Shown here in pieces: positions 7,232 to 16,620 of a DNA stretch of 48,931 bases. Below the pieces are notes generated by a model that saw nothing but the letters and a program-made list of their open reading frames with translations, did no database searches and was not told where the DNA came from. This DNA comes from Eubacterium sp. Lineage in GTDB: Bacteria > Bacillota > Clostridia > Lachnospirales > Lachnospiraceae. Where the stretch lies: assembly GCA_017433295.1 (NCBI GenBank), contig JAFRHL010000030.1, forward strand, positions 1-48,931, written 5' to 3'. The stretch's first letter is position 1; each line of letters opens with the position of its first letter. The translations under genes and the position numbers were made by a program.

Positions 7232-8002
7232 TTACAGATACAGTTCACTTTTTTTCCGGTCGGCGCAGGCGGCGGATATCTTCTGCCGGATGGCCTCAAC
7301 GGTATTTTCCTCGGCTGCTCTTGCCTGTACGGGACAGACTCTGACACAACGCATGCAGGAGATGCAGGATTCGCCCGACGGGGCGTTCGGTGTCTCGGTG
7401 GGAATTGCGCTTACCGGGCAGGCGAATGCGCAGTTGCCGCACATGATGCAATGGTCCTGGGCATAGGTATGGAGAGGAATCCCGTGGTAAAGATGGTAGG
7501 GATGGGTACCGGGGACTGCGGGGGAGCTGGTGTCGGACCGGTCCAGTTTCTCTAAAATCTTTCCGGCGATTGTCTTGAGGTCTTCTGCATCCTGGTCATC
7601 CGGCCTTCCCTGGGCAATCTCCCTGACAATGGAATGCTCGGCAACGGCGGCGACAGCGGCAATCACTGTAAATCCGCAGGATGCCGCGATATCCTTTAAT
7701 TCCAGGAGAGTATCTTCATATGCCCGGTTTCCGTAAACCGCGGCGATGACGGCCTTTGCCCCGTTACCTTTAATCATACGGATCCGGCTGGCCGCAATGG
7801 CAGGAACTCTTCCGCCGTAGGAGGGGACGGAAATGATGGCAAGATCACCCGGATGGATCAGAACGCTGCGGGCTGACAGGTCTTTTTCTACCAGGTCCAC
7901 AGTGGTTTTTTCGTCTGCCAGAGCAGCCTGTAAAGCATCTCCAAGAATTCCGGCGACTTTTTCGGTGCCCCCGGCAGGGCTGAAACAAATATTGTAGAGC
8001 AT
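7232..8002 (-). CDS. EFR1-type flavodoxin-ferredoxin fusion protein
   Basis: The N-terminal 165 residues of this 256-residue protein resemble a short flavodoxin (FSPAGGTEKVA near residue 8 as FMN phosphate loop; SVPSYGGRVPA around 60). The C-terminal part carries two 4Fe-4S clusters: CIMCGNCAFACPVSAIP and CISCMRCVRVCPVQA. This arrangement is typical of the EFR1 family of electron carriers in anaerobic Clostridia, which probably shuttle electrons between ferredoxin and flavin partners in the cytoplasm. GAGGTG lies 8 bases before the ATG. The gene is the last of a four-gene minus-strand run after a Cache-GGDEF cyclase (28-base gap) and ends at a strong terminator. Why a redox carrier sits with signalling genes is unclear; a redox link to signalling is only an inference. 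Confidence 0.88.
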   Translation of the reverse strand: MLYNICFSPAGGTEKVAGILGDALQAALADEKTTVDLVEKDLSARSVLIHPGDLAIISVPSYGGRVPAIAASRIRMIKGNGAKAVIAAVYGNRAYEDTLLELKDIAASCGFTVIAAVAAVAEHSIVREIAQGRPDDQDAEDLKTIAGKILEKLDRSDTSSPAVPGTHPYHLYHGIPLHTYAQDHCIMCGNCAFACPVSAIPTETPNAPSGESCISCMRCVRVCPVQARAAEENTVEAIRQKISAACADRKKSELYL

Positions 8003-8030
8003 AGATTATTCACCTCTTCTTAAAAAAATA

Positions 8031-9695
8031 TTAGCTGGTTATATCAGGGAGTTCAGGAGTCTTCGTCCTGAGCCCCTTTTTGTTCTGCCTTTTATTTGCA
8101 TACATTATCTTATCTGCCCGGCGGACCGTATCAACGACATAAAAGTCGATTTCGGGATCGTACACAGCAATTCCCATCGCGATACTCACCTGTTCCCATC
8201 TGTTGACAGCCGATCTGCAGATAGCTTCTTTGGCTTCCTCAAACTGCCTGGAGAGGGCCTCCCGGTTATTATAGTCATCGTTTCGCAGGATAACGGCAAA
8301 TTCATCGCCCCCTATTCTGAATACGGGGCTGTGGGCAAAGACACGGCAGATGAGCTGACAGGCAGTTTTCAGATATATATCTCCCTTGTCATGTCCATAT
8401 TTGTCGTTGATCAGTTTAAGATTATCGCAGTCAAATACACCGATGGCAAATATCAGCTCTTTATTTGATGCTTCTACCTGTCCCTGCAGCTGTTCTACAG
8501 CGGTTGAGAAAGCACCCTTGTTTCTCACGGAAGTCAGGGCATCCACATAGGCACGTTTATTAAGATCACTGATATGATCCTTCATGTTGGCTGTCAGCCG
8601 TTTGAAGGTGCTTGTGAGCCTGCCCACCTCATCCTTGCCATCGTAATTCAGAGTAAAATCATAATCACCTTTATCAACCTGTTCTGCGGCTTTGGTGAGT
8701 TCCTTAAGGGGTTTTGTGATCCGTCCTGTATAGAAAAGAGTGAATATACTTAAACCCAGCAGGACCAGAAGAGAGATAAGGATGATCTCCCGGATCAGTT
8801 TCTGCCAGTCGCCCTCAGTCTCGGAGACCGGCACCGTCACGTTCATGCGCATACCGTTGGACAGGGGGAGCCATACAGCCTGTTTTTGTACACCCTGAAA
8901 GGTGTACTGGAAAAAAGTGCTGTCGCTTAAGGCACCATCGGGGATTTTGGGTATGGTTTTTTCCGTCAGCTGGGTGACATCGATGCGGGGATGAAAATAC
9001 AGGTTCCCTTCGGCATCACTTAAAAAGGCATAACCGTTTCTGTAGAGTCGGATACTGTCCACCTGTTCGGCCATGGTGCTGTAGTCGATCTCAATACCGA
9101 CCACACCGATGAACTGGCCCCGCCAATAAATGGGCTCATTGTAGGAAATGACCCGTTTATCCAGATTGTCCGTGATGTAGGGAGGGAGCCAGATGGGCTT
9201 GCTGGTATGTTTGGGAACGGTGAACCAGACCAGCTTGGAGGTGTCCTCGGTATCATAAAGGGTGATATCGGTTACCTCATGCTCCACAAATCCTTCATTC
9301 TCCAGATTCGTGAACCAGAAGCCCTTTACCGTATCAGAGACCGCAGGATCGATCCGGTAATAGTAGGTCAGCACACCGTTTGCCTTGTAGGCCATTTCAT
9401 CGAAACATTTTCCCACACGCTCCATATGGGCTGACAGTTGTTTGGGTTCAAGACTGTCCAGGGTTTCCAGATCCTCTTCCACAAAAGCAGAGACTTTCCC
9501 CACTGATTTCTGTACACTGTTAAAATAGTAATCAAGATTCCGCTCTCCGGTCTCACATAAAAGAAGGATAAGCTGCTGGGCTTCACGGCGCTCGTTATGT
9601 CTGATAAAAAATACACTGACCATGGTAACCACCGTCACTGATATTATGATCATCCATACGGTCAGCAGAGTAATTCTGGTTCGCAATGAATGCAT
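8031..9695 (-). CDS. Cache-HAMP-GGDEF membrane diguanylate cyclase
   Basis: The 554-residue protein has an N-terminal membrane helix (about 8-28), an extracellular Cache-like ligand domain (about 35-280), a second helix (about 290-313), a HAMP domain (about 315-368, beginning GRITKPLKELTKAAEQV) and a GGDEF domain (about 385-545). The catalytic site is intact (FRIGGDEFAVIL) with GVFDCDNLKLINDKYGH ahead of it and no RxxD inhibitory site. It should sense an external small molecule and make c-di-GMP. I chose ATG 9695, which has AAGGAGG 7 bases upstream; an ATG at 9713 would overlap the previous stop as ATGA but lacks a site. The preceding gene ends at 9710, so the ribosome binding site lies against its stop codon and translation may be coupled. 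Confidence 0.88.
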   Translation of the reverse strand: MHSLRTRITLLTVWMIIISVTVVTMVSVFFIRHNERREAQQLILLLCETGERNLDYYFNSVQKSVGKVSAFVEEDLETLDSLEPKQLSAHMERVGKCFDEMAYKANGVLTYYYRIDPAVSDTVKGFWFTNLENEGFVEHEVTDITLYDTEDTSKLVWFTVPKHTSKPIWLPPYITDNLDKRVISYNEPIYWRGQFIGVVGIEIDYSTMAEQVDSIRLYRNGYAFLSDAEGNLYFHPRIDVTQLTEKTIPKIPDGALSDSTFFQYTFQGVQKQAVWLPLSNGMRMNVTVPVSETEGDWQKLIREIILISLLVLLGLSIFTLFYTGRITKPLKELTKAAEQVDKGDYDFTLNYDGKDEVGRLTSTFKRLTANMKDHISDLNKRAYVDALTSVRNKGAFSTAVEQLQGQVEASNKELIFAIGVFDCDNLKLINDKYGHDKGDIYLKTACQLICRVFAHSPVFRIGGDEFAVILRNDDYNNREALSRQFEEAKEAICRSAVNRWEQVSIAMGIAVYDPEIDFYVVDTVRRADKIMYANKRQNKKGLRTKTPELPDITS

Positions 9696-9709
9696 CAGTC
9701 TTCCTCCTT

Positions 9710-12598
9710 TCATCTGGCACTCTGTATAATGTTCGATCCAAAATCTGAAGCATGAAGGGGGCGGGAGAAATAATATCCCTGCACCAGGGAGCAGCCCAGA
9801 GCCTTTAACCGTCTCATCTGCTCTTCGGTCTCCACTCCTTCCGCGACGACAGGAATCTTCAGGTTTTTAGCGATGTCAATGATCAGCGCCACCAGCTGGA
9901 CGTCTTTTTCATTATGTTCGATATTCTGTATGAATGCCCGGTCCATTTTCAGGACGTCAATGGGCATGGAAGACAACATATTGAGGGAGGAATATCCGGT
10001 GCCGAAATCGTCCATTTCCACCTCATAACCTTTCCTTCGAAGGCCTTCTACGACCCGGATGACTTCGTCTGCATTTTCGGTATAGGCGGACTCGGTCATC
10101 TCCAGTCTCAGGGCATCGTGATCCAGACCGTAGTAGGAAAGGATGCCGTCAAGTGTGCTCTCCAGCATGGGGTCGAACACATCCACTCTGGAAACATTGA
10201 CAGAGACAGGAATGGTTATCCCGTACTGTTCCCTCCAGCGGACGATCTGCCTGGCGGCTTCTTCCCATACATACTTATCTACCAGGCCGATCTGGCCGTT
10301 TCTTTCAAACAGGGGGATGAAATCGTCCGGGGGAATCATGCCAAGCTCGGGATGACACCAGCGGACAAGAGCTTCCGCGCTTACCATCCTGGGCGGATCA
10401 GCCTGAATATCATATTTGGGCTGGTAGTGGACTTCAAATTCATAGGAATCCAGAGCCTGCCGCAGGTCATTTAAAAGACGCTGATTATACATCTCCTGGT
10501 CACGGACCTTCTCGTCAAATATGATCAGATGCTCCTTATAATGTCCCCGGGCCATGTTGCAGGCTGTCCGGGCCCTGTCAAAAAGTTGTACCGGTTCAAG
10601 CCCCGCCTGCCAGGGCATGACACCCATTCGGAGGCGGATACTGGCGTTGGGAGCGAGACCATCCAGCCTGGCCTGCAGGCGGTCAAAAATGACCGGATAG
10701 TCTTCTCTGTGCCGGCAGTAAATATCAAACCGGTCTGCACCGAATCTTCCGGCGATCCCTCCGGCTTCCTCTGAGATCTCCCGGATCTCGGCTCCCAGGA
10801 TACGCAGTACCTGATCACCGAATTCCCGTCCGTTCAGCGCATTCACGGAATGGAACTGTTCAATATTGAGTACGATGGCATCCATGGGAGTGTCCGGGTG
10901 GTCGTGGTACATACGATCGGCATATTCAAGGAAGTAATCCCTGTTGTACAGGCCGGTCAGCTCATCAATTTCCGTAGCGGAGATCAGTTTTTTTGCTTTT
11001 TTCTCCGACCGCATGCTCTGGATCATCAGGGTGAGGATCAACAGAAGCACGATGCCGACTCCTGCCATGACTACGGTCAGGTTATCTACGATAAAATCAC
11101 TGATGGTGAGTCTGGCATCTTCTGTGGTATAGTAAGTCAGGGCAGCATTTACAGTGGAATTGGGAACCTGGCCGACAACCTTTGACAGGATGGAATACAG
11201 TTCCCTGTCCCCGTTGCCCACTGCAAAGGAGTAATCCAGTCCCACACCTGTGGTGATGGTGGTAAGATGATACTTCTTGCATAGTCTGGAAATATTATTA
11301 TAGCGGTAATTGCTGATCAGAACACAGTCTGCCAATCTGTCCGATACTGCTTTCAGGCAATCCTCGGTGGTGGGGTAATAGACCTTCTTCCATTCAGGGA
11401 AGTTATCAAGAAGAAACGAATCGTAATTGGGATTCCCCTCATTTACGGCCGCGATAATGTGCGCCTTGCTGGTAAATACCTTCTGGTCTGACTGGCGTAC
11501 CACCGCGTAGATTTCCGTATCCATCAGCGGCGACGTTATGATGACACCCATGCTTTCTCCATCGTAGCCGCTGAAATTGACAGGGAAGACGCAGTCCACC
11601 TCGCCTTTCTGCAAAGCGTCCATGGCAGAAACCACAGTGGGGAAGGCAGTCGCTTCAAAATCAAGCTTTGCATTTGCCAGACAGTCAGAGGCGTAGTCCA
11701 GATAATCCTTCATGACCCCGGTCAGCCGGCCGGTTTCTTTGTCCTCTGCGCAGAAGGCCAGATAGTTGTCCTGGTAGCCTACCCGGATCTTCCCGTGGGA
11801 GGATAGCCATTTTATCTCATCGTTAGTCAGAACAGTATTGGCCCCGGTTCTTTTAAAGAATTTCTCATACATCTGCAGGTTATAATACCGGTTTTCGTCC
11901 TGTATCATGCTGAGAGCTACATTCAGATCATTAAGAAGGTCAGGCCGGTTTTTGTTCACGGCGAAATAGAAATCGGAGGATCCGACCTTGAAAACGGGTA
12001 CAGCATGCACCGGATCCGTAAAGAAATCTACGGTAACATAGGCATCCAGTTTACCGCTTTCAAGCATTCCCAGGGATTCGTCTTCGGAGCATGTCATTTC
12101 AACCAGCTCCGGGCGGATCCCGTTATCCGCAGCCCATTCCCTGAAGTAGTTTTCCTGAATACTGTCCTTATTTACACCAACCTTTTTCCCGTTCAGGGAA
12201 GAAAAATCCATTGAGGAGATTTCCCGGTTCTCAGGGGCAATAAAGAGGTAGTATTCTTCCGTTCCCATGGCGAAGGATGGAAAGAACATCTTCTTTTCGC
12301 GCTCGGGCATATAGGAGACATCGCTCATCAGATCGATTTCGCCTCTTTCCAGCATTTTAAGGAGCTCCGGCCAGCTTCCATTTACATATTCATAGTTCCA
12401 GCCCGTATAGGCGGCAACCTTCAGCTGATACTCATAGGCATAGCCGGAACGCCGTCCTGTCTCATCTATGGTATTGAAGGTGGAGTCATACCAGCCCACC
12501 CGCACGGTCTTGCTCTTCTGTCTGGCTCCGCCACTGACCGGGATCAGGAGAAGAAAGGCCGGTATGAGGAGAAGCAGCAGTCTTATCATTTTTTTCAT
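9710..12598 (-). CDS. Tandem solute-binding GGDEF-EAL protein, probable c-di-GMP phosphodiesterase
   Basis: The 962-residue protein has a signal/anchor segment, two family-3 solute-binding domains in tandem (about 30-245 and 265-500), a membrane helix (about 508-530), a GGDEF domain (about 545-690) and an EAL domain (about 705-955). The GGDEF site is degenerate: RFGADRF replaces RYGGDEF, so it may bind GTP without cyclase activity. The EAL domain keeps EALVRW, VNVSR, EMTESAY, DDFGTGYSSL, VAEGVET and QGYYF, so it should hydrolyse c-di-GMP. The binding domains suggest sensing of amino acids or similar solutes outside the cell. It follows the PAS hybrid kinase by 25 bases and abuts the Cache-GGDEF gene. 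AAAGGA precedes the start. Confidence 0.88.
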   Translation of the reverse strand: MKKMIRLLLLLIPAFLLLIPVSGGARQKSKTVRVGWYDSTFNTIDETGRRSGYAYEYQLKVAAYTGWNYEYVNGSWPELLKMLERGEIDLMSDVSYMPEREKKMFFPSFAMGTEEYYLFIAPENREISSMDFSSLNGKKVGVNKDSIQENYFREWAADNGIRPELVEMTCSEDESLGMLESGKLDAYVTVDFFTDPVHAVPVFKVGSSDFYFAVNKNRPDLLNDLNVALSMIQDENRYYNLQMYEKFFKRTGANTVLTNDEIKWLSSHGKIRVGYQDNYLAFCAEDKETGRLTGVMKDYLDYASDCLANAKLDFEATAFPTVVSAMDALQKGEVDCVFPVNFSGYDGESMGVIITSPLMDTEIYAVVRQSDQKVFTSKAHIIAAVNEGNPNYDSFLLDNFPEWKKVYYPTTEDCLKAVSDRLADCVLISNYRYNNISRLCKKYHLTTITTGVGLDYSFAVGNGDRELYSILSKVVGQVPNSTVNAALTYYTTEDARLTISDFIVDNLTVVMAGVGIVLLLILTLMIQSMRSEKKAKKLISATEIDELTGLYNRDYFLEYADRMYHDHPDTPMDAIVLNIEQFHSVNALNGREFGDQVLRILGAEIREISEEAGGIAGRFGADRFDIYCRHREDYPVIFDRLQARLDGLAPNASIRLRMGVMPWQAGLEPVQLFDRARTACNMARGHYKEHLIIFDEKVRDQEMYNQRLLNDLRQALDSYEFEVHYQPKYDIQADPPRMVSAEALVRWCHPELGMIPPDDFIPLFERNGQIGLVDKYVWEEAARQIVRWREQYGITIPVSVNVSRVDVFDPMLESTLDGILSYYGLDHDALRLEMTESAYTENADEVIRVVEGLRRKGYEVEMDDFGTGYSSLNMLSSMPIDVLKMDRAFIQNIEHNEKDVQLVALIIDIAKNLKIPVVAEGVETEEQMRRLKALGCSLVQGYYFSRPLHASDFGSNIIQSAR

Positions 12599-12623
12599 AT
12601 TTGTTCATCCTTTTTATTCAATC

Positions 12624-15071
12624 TCAGACGCAGGCTGGATGCACATAGGTTTCCAGTACCCGGGCCAGGATGTCGACATCAATGGGCTTTGTAATATGCT
12701 CATTCATGCCGGCTTTTTTACATTTCAGCATGTCGTCAGTGAAGGCGTTGGCGGTCATGGCAACGATGGGGATCTCCTTCGCGTAGGACCGGTCCATGGC
12801 CCGGATGGCCTGTGTGGCTTCATAGCCGTTCATGTTGGGCATCTGCAGGTCCATAAAGATCATGGAATAATATCCGTCGGGGGAGGCGGCCAGTTTTTCT
12901 ACGGCCTCTTCGCCGTCCCTGGCCCAGTCCACATCAAGGCCGGTCATTTCCAGAAAGTCCATGGCGATCTCCGCATTGATCTCCTGGTCTTCAGTCAGCA
13001 GCACCCGGCAGCCTTCAAGCTCCAGCTCCTCCAGATTTTTTAAGGAGGCATCCAGATCCACATCTTCCGGATGGTTGTTGATAAGGGATTCGAAGAGGGC
13101 GGCAAGCTTGGTACGGAACAGGGGCTTGCTGATGAAGGCAGTGGCCCCCGCTTCTCTGGCCTCCTGTTCGATATCCGTCCAGTCGTAGGCGGAGAAGATG
13201 ATGATAGGAACATCCTCTCCCACCAGCTTACGGATCTGTCTTGTGGTTTCCACACCGCCCTGATCCGGCAGCTTCCAGTCTATGATAATGGTAAAAAAGT
13301 CCCTTCCCTGTTCCAGTCGTGCTTTTACCCGGTCCACGGCTGCCTTTCCTGAGAGGACCCATTCACTGTTCATTCCCATTTCACCTATGATCTCGCAGGT
13401 GGATTCGCAGCAGACGGGGTCGTCATCTGCAATCAGGACACGCAGATCGACAAACCGGCTGTAATCAATGTCTGCCGTATTCTGAAGCTTCAAATAAATA
13501 TTGACCGTGAATTTGGAGCCCTCTCCGTAAACACTTTCCACGGTGACATCTCCGCCCATCATGCGGACGATGTTCCGGGTAATGGCCATTCCGAGCCCGG
13601 TACCCTGGATTCCGGCGGTCTGCCTGTCATTAGCCCGGGAAAAAGGTTCAAAGAGACGTTTCTGAAACTCTTCGGTCATACCGTAGCCGTTGTCCTCAAA
13701 GACAAACTGGTAATGGCCAAAGCCCTGAGTCCTGGTGGGAGTCTCCCGGACACTTAAGGAAATCTTTCCCCCGTCGGGAGTGTACTTGATGGCATTGCTC
13801 ATGATATTGATGAAAACCTGCTCGATCCGCCGGCTGTCACCGATAACATATTCGTGTTCCACTCCCTCGATATGTATCCGGAAGGAGTGGCCTTTGGCCT
13901 GCAGCTGGGGCCTGGTCATGGTCAGCATTTTATCAATGAGCTCCGCCAGACAGAACTCTTCTTCCTGCAGCTCAACCTTTCCCGACTCGATCTTATTCAT
14001 ATCCAGAACCTCGTTGATCAGGGAAAGAAGGTGGCTGGAGGATTCCGTGATCTTCCGCAGGCAGTCTGCCACCCGTTCCCTGTCATCAAGATGGTTGGCG
14101 GCTATGGTGGTCATACCGATGATTCCGTTCATGGGGGTGCGCATGTCATGACTCATGCTGGAGAGGAAGTCGCTCTTGGCCTTGTTGGAGGCGTTGGCGG
14201 CATCAATAGCTTCCCGGAGGGCCTGCTGGATCTGCTGTTCCTTTCGGACCTCGTCGTCCACGTCTTTAAAACCGGCTACGATGCCGGTTTTTCCATCCGG
14301 CAGGTCCAGCCTGGCAAACTCCAGCCGGTAATATCGGATCCCGTGTTCAAAGACCCGGCGGAAGGGAACAGAATAAATCAGAGTGTTCTCTGTATTTTTT
14401 ATGATTTTTTCAGGTGATACTGCTTCCAGGAAGCCCGCACGGTCTTCCTCCAGTACGAGGTTGGAATAAAAGGCGAAAGCGTCAGAGAACCGTGTGATCT
14501 TCACGGCGGTCTGGGCGGGCATGAGATGGACCATTTCCTCATCGATCCGGTAAAGCTCAAACCGCTGAGTCTCAAGGTCATTGATGAGCCAGACCGAGTC
14601 ATATACCCTGGTAAGAGCTTCTATAACGGCAGACCGGAGAGCTTTGTCAGATTCCGCCTGCCGGTGTTTATCAGTGATGTCCGAGATAAATACATAGTAA
14701 AGACCGCTGTAGACTTCAGACTCCACATAATGACCGTAATCATCGATCCAGCGGGTCTCTCCGTCCCTGCGAATAATCCGGTATTCAACATAATCAAGGT
14801 CAGAACGGTTCTCATCGATCTGCTCCTTTATTGAAGAGGAAACCCGGTCATAATCCTCCGGATGGATCATTCCCCGGAAAGTAAAGCCGGAAAATGCCCT
14901 GAATTCTTCCAGATCCTCGCAGCCGAAAATATGGCAGACGGCCTTATTGGCATACAGCAATTCCTCGCTCTCATCAGCCTTGTAAATAAAGAAGCCGCCC
15001 GGCATATGCTCGCCAAACTGTTCGATGATGGAAAGACTCTGTTCGTTAAAAATAAAATGCCTGCTGAACAT
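12624..15071 (-). CDS. PAS hybrid histidine kinase with two receiver domains
   Basis: This 815-residue protein lacks clear membrane helices. It has a PAS domain (about 15-140), a second PAS-like region (about 150-275), a HisKA domain with phospho-acceptor His in SMSHDMRTPMNGIIG (about 295-365), an HATPase domain (N, G1 and G2 boxes seen, for example DNGYGM and GTGLGMAI; about 405-530), and two receivers. Receiver 1 (about 548-670) has phospho-Asp in IIIDWKLP; receiver 2 (about 690-805) has it in IFMDLQMP. There is no Hpt domain or separate output regulator nearby, so the phosphorelay partner lies elsewhere. It is the first gene of an operon with two c-di-GMP proteins and a ferredoxin, expressed from a good promoter divergent from folC. 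Confidence 0.9.
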   Translation of the reverse strand: MFSRHFIFNEQSLSIIEQFGEHMPGGFFIYKADESEELLYANKAVCHIFGCEDLEEFRAFSGFTFRGMIHPEDYDRVSSSIKEQIDENRSDLDYVEYRIIRRDGETRWIDDYGHYVESEVYSGLYYVFISDITDKHRQAESDKALRSAVIEALTRVYDSVWLINDLETQRFELYRIDEEMVHLMPAQTAVKITRFSDAFAFYSNLVLEEDRAGFLEAVSPEKIIKNTENTLIYSVPFRRVFEHGIRYYRLEFARLDLPDGKTGIVAGFKDVDDEVRKEQQIQQALREAIDAANASNKAKSDFLSSMSHDMRTPMNGIIGMTTIAANHLDDRERVADCLRKITESSSHLLSLINEVLDMNKIESGKVELQEEEFCLAELIDKMLTMTRPQLQAKGHSFRIHIEGVEHEYVIGDSRRIEQVFINIMSNAIKYTPDGGKISLSVRETPTRTQGFGHYQFVFEDNGYGMTEEFQKRLFEPFSRANDRQTAGIQGTGLGMAITRNIVRMMGGDVTVESVYGEGSKFTVNIYLKLQNTADIDYSRFVDLRVLIADDDPVCCESTCEIIGEMGMNSEWVLSGKAAVDRVKARLEQGRDFFTIIIDWKLPDQGGVETTRQIRKLVGEDVPIIIFSAYDWTDIEQEAREAGATAFISKPLFRTKLAALFESLINNHPEDVDLDASLKNLEELELEGCRVLLTEDQEINAEIAMDFLEMTGLDVDWARDGEEAVEKLAASPDGYYSMIFMDLQMPNMNGYEATQAIRAMDRSYAKEIPIVAMTANAFTDDMLKCKKAGMNEHITKPIDVDILARVLETYVHPACV

Positions 15072-15175
15072 AAAAAGCTCCTTTTTCTCTGGGGATTATT
15101 ATCGTTGGGAGACCCCGGCTGTAATATATGCTGAGCATTAAGCGGGGCTTTTATCTGATTTTTTGTACTAGGAAT

Positions 15176-15204
15176 AGTATAGCACAAGATTTACCGGGCT
15201 TCAA
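15176..15204 (-). promoter_or_regulatory. Promoter of the hybrid kinase/c-di-GMP operon
   Basis: On the minus strand TTGAAG (15199-15204), 17 bases, TATACT (15176-15181). The leader to the kinase start is about 100 bases. Confidence 0.7.
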
Positions 15205-15215
15205 TCTCAGACGCA

Positions 15216-15245
15216 AGAATCTCACGACTGAAGTCGAGAGATTCT
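15216..15245. repeat. 30-bp inverted repeat between divergent promoters
   Basis: AGAATCTC-A-CGAC pairs with GTCG-A-GAGATTCT around a TGAA loop, with a single A/A mismatch. It lies exactly between the -35 boxes of the kinase-operon and folC promoters. It could be a shared operator or the leftover terminal hairpin of an IS200/IS605-type element; sequence alone does not decide. Confidence 0.6.
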
Positions 15246-15263
15246 CAGACACAGAAATCTCTA

Positions 15264-15292
15264 TTGCATTCGACAGGGTCAGTGGTTATAAT
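15264..15292 (+). promoter_or_regulatory. folC promoter
   Basis: TTGCAT (15264-15269), 17-base spacer, perfect TATAAT (15287-15292), about 20 bases before the folC leader and its AAAGGA site. Confidence 0.75.
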
Positions 15293-15318
15293 TATTAAAA
15301 AAAGGAATAAGAAAGAAA

Positions 15319-16596
15319 ATGATTTACCAGGAAGCTGTTGATTATCTGAATGAACAAAAGTCTCAAATAATACGTCCGGGCCTGGAGGCTGTATCAGGGC
15401 TGCTGGCCCTGCTGGGCGATCCCCAGGACAATATGAAATATATCCACATCGCGGGAACCAACGGTAAGGGTTCCACAGCGGCTTATATAGAAAGTATTCT
15501 CCGGGCAGCAGGCTATAAAACGGGTTTGTTTACTTCTCCTTACATCGAAAGCTTCTCGGAAAAGATCCGTTTTAACAATCAGATTATGAGGGAAGATATA
15601 TTGATCCAGCTTACTGAAAAGGTAAAGGCTGCCGCGGACCGGCTTAGCCTCAGAGATCTTTACCCTACTCCCTTTGAACTGCAGACAGCAGTTGCTTTCC
15701 TGTTTTTTCAGATGATGGAATGCGATATCGTGGTTCTGGAAACGGGTCTTGGGGGAAGGCTTGACGCGACGAATGTGATAAAGGAAGCGGAGGTGTCCGT
15801 GATCTGCTCCATCAGCTATGACCACATGGATTATCTGGGGAATACCCTTGTGGAGATAGCCGGTGAGAAGGCGGGGATCATAAAGCCCCATGGACGGGTA
15901 GTCTGTTATCCTCAGAAGGAGGCTGCCGGGGAAGTGATAAGGAGACGCTGCCGGGAGATGGATTCCGAATTATATTTGCTTAATGAGAAAGACGTGGTTC
16001 TTGTCAGCGGGGACAGATCCGGGCAGATTTTCAGGATGGGAGAGCATGAACCCTTTACGATCCATATGCTGGGAGGCCACCAGGTTTATAATGCCGCCCT
16101 GGCGGTGATGGCTATCGATATCCTGAACCGGCGGGGATACCGGATCCCGGAGAAGGATATTGCCTGTGGCCTGGCACAGACCAGATGGCAGGGGCGTCTG
16201 GAGATGGTCAGAGAGGATCCTGTTGTGATCGTGGACGGGGCCCACAATGCCGATGGAGCCAGGGTACTGGCCGAAGGCCTGAAAGAATTATTTCCGGGGA
16301 AGAAAATCACTTTCATCACCGGGATCCTGCGGGATAAGGAATATGAGAAAATGCTGGACCAGGTCATTCCCATGGCGGAAGCCTTTTATACTGTGACTCC
16401 TGACAATCCCAGGGCCCTCTCGGCGGAAGAACTGGCTAAGGTGATAGAAGACAAAGGCGTGAGGGCATATGCCTGTCCGACTGTGAAAGAGGCAGTGGGG
16501 CAGTGTATGAAATTGGGCAGGGATTCCATCCTATGTGCTTTCGGATCCCTCTATTATATCGGTCAGGTAAAAAAGGAAGTTGTGACTCATGTGTGA
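15319..16596 (+). CDS. folC: Folylpolyglutamate synthase / dihydrofolate synthase
   Basis: The 425-residue protein is a full-length FolC, a Mur-ligase relative that adds glutamates to folates (and may join dihydropteroate to glutamate) using ATP in the cytoplasm. The P-loop IAGTNGKGSTAAYIES (about 43-58), the FTSPYIESFSEKIRFN segment, LETGLGGRLDATNV and the C-terminal VDGAHNADGARVL are all present. AAAGGA lies about 12 bases before the ATG and a strong promoter is just upstream. It is divergent from the kinase operon and may be monocistronic, since a new -10 element for the next lipoprotein gene appears 13 bases after its stop. Confidence 0.93.
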   Translation: MIYQEAVDYLNEQKSQIIRPGLEAVSGLLALLGDPQDNMKYIHIAGTNGKGSTAAYIESILRAAGYKTGLFTSPYIESFSEKIRFNNQIMREDILIQLTEKVKAAADRLSLRDLYPTPFELQTAVAFLFFQMMECDIVVLETGLGGRLDATNVIKEAEVSVICSISYDHMDYLGNTLVEIAGEKAGIIKPHGRVVCYPQKEAAGEVIRRRCREMDSELYLLNEKDVVLVSGDRSGQIFRMGEHEPFTIHMLGGHQVYNAALAVMAIDILNRRGYRIPEKDIACGLAQTRWQGRLEMVREDPVVIVDGAHNADGARVLAEGLKELFPGKKITFITGILRDKEYEKMLDQVIPMAEAFYTVTPDNPRALSAEELAKVIEDKGVRAYACPTVKEAVGQCMKLGRDSILCAFGSLYYIGQVKKEVVTHV

Positions 16597-16608
16597 CATT
16601 TTCTGTGT

Positions 16609-16614
16609 TATAAT
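16609..16614 (+). promoter_or_regulatory. Extended -10 promoter element of the L,D-transpeptidase-like gene
   Basis: TATAAT preceded by TGT (TGn extended -10). No good -35 box is present at 17 bases, as is common for extended -10 promoters. Confidence 0.5.
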
Positions 16615-16620
16615 CATTTC

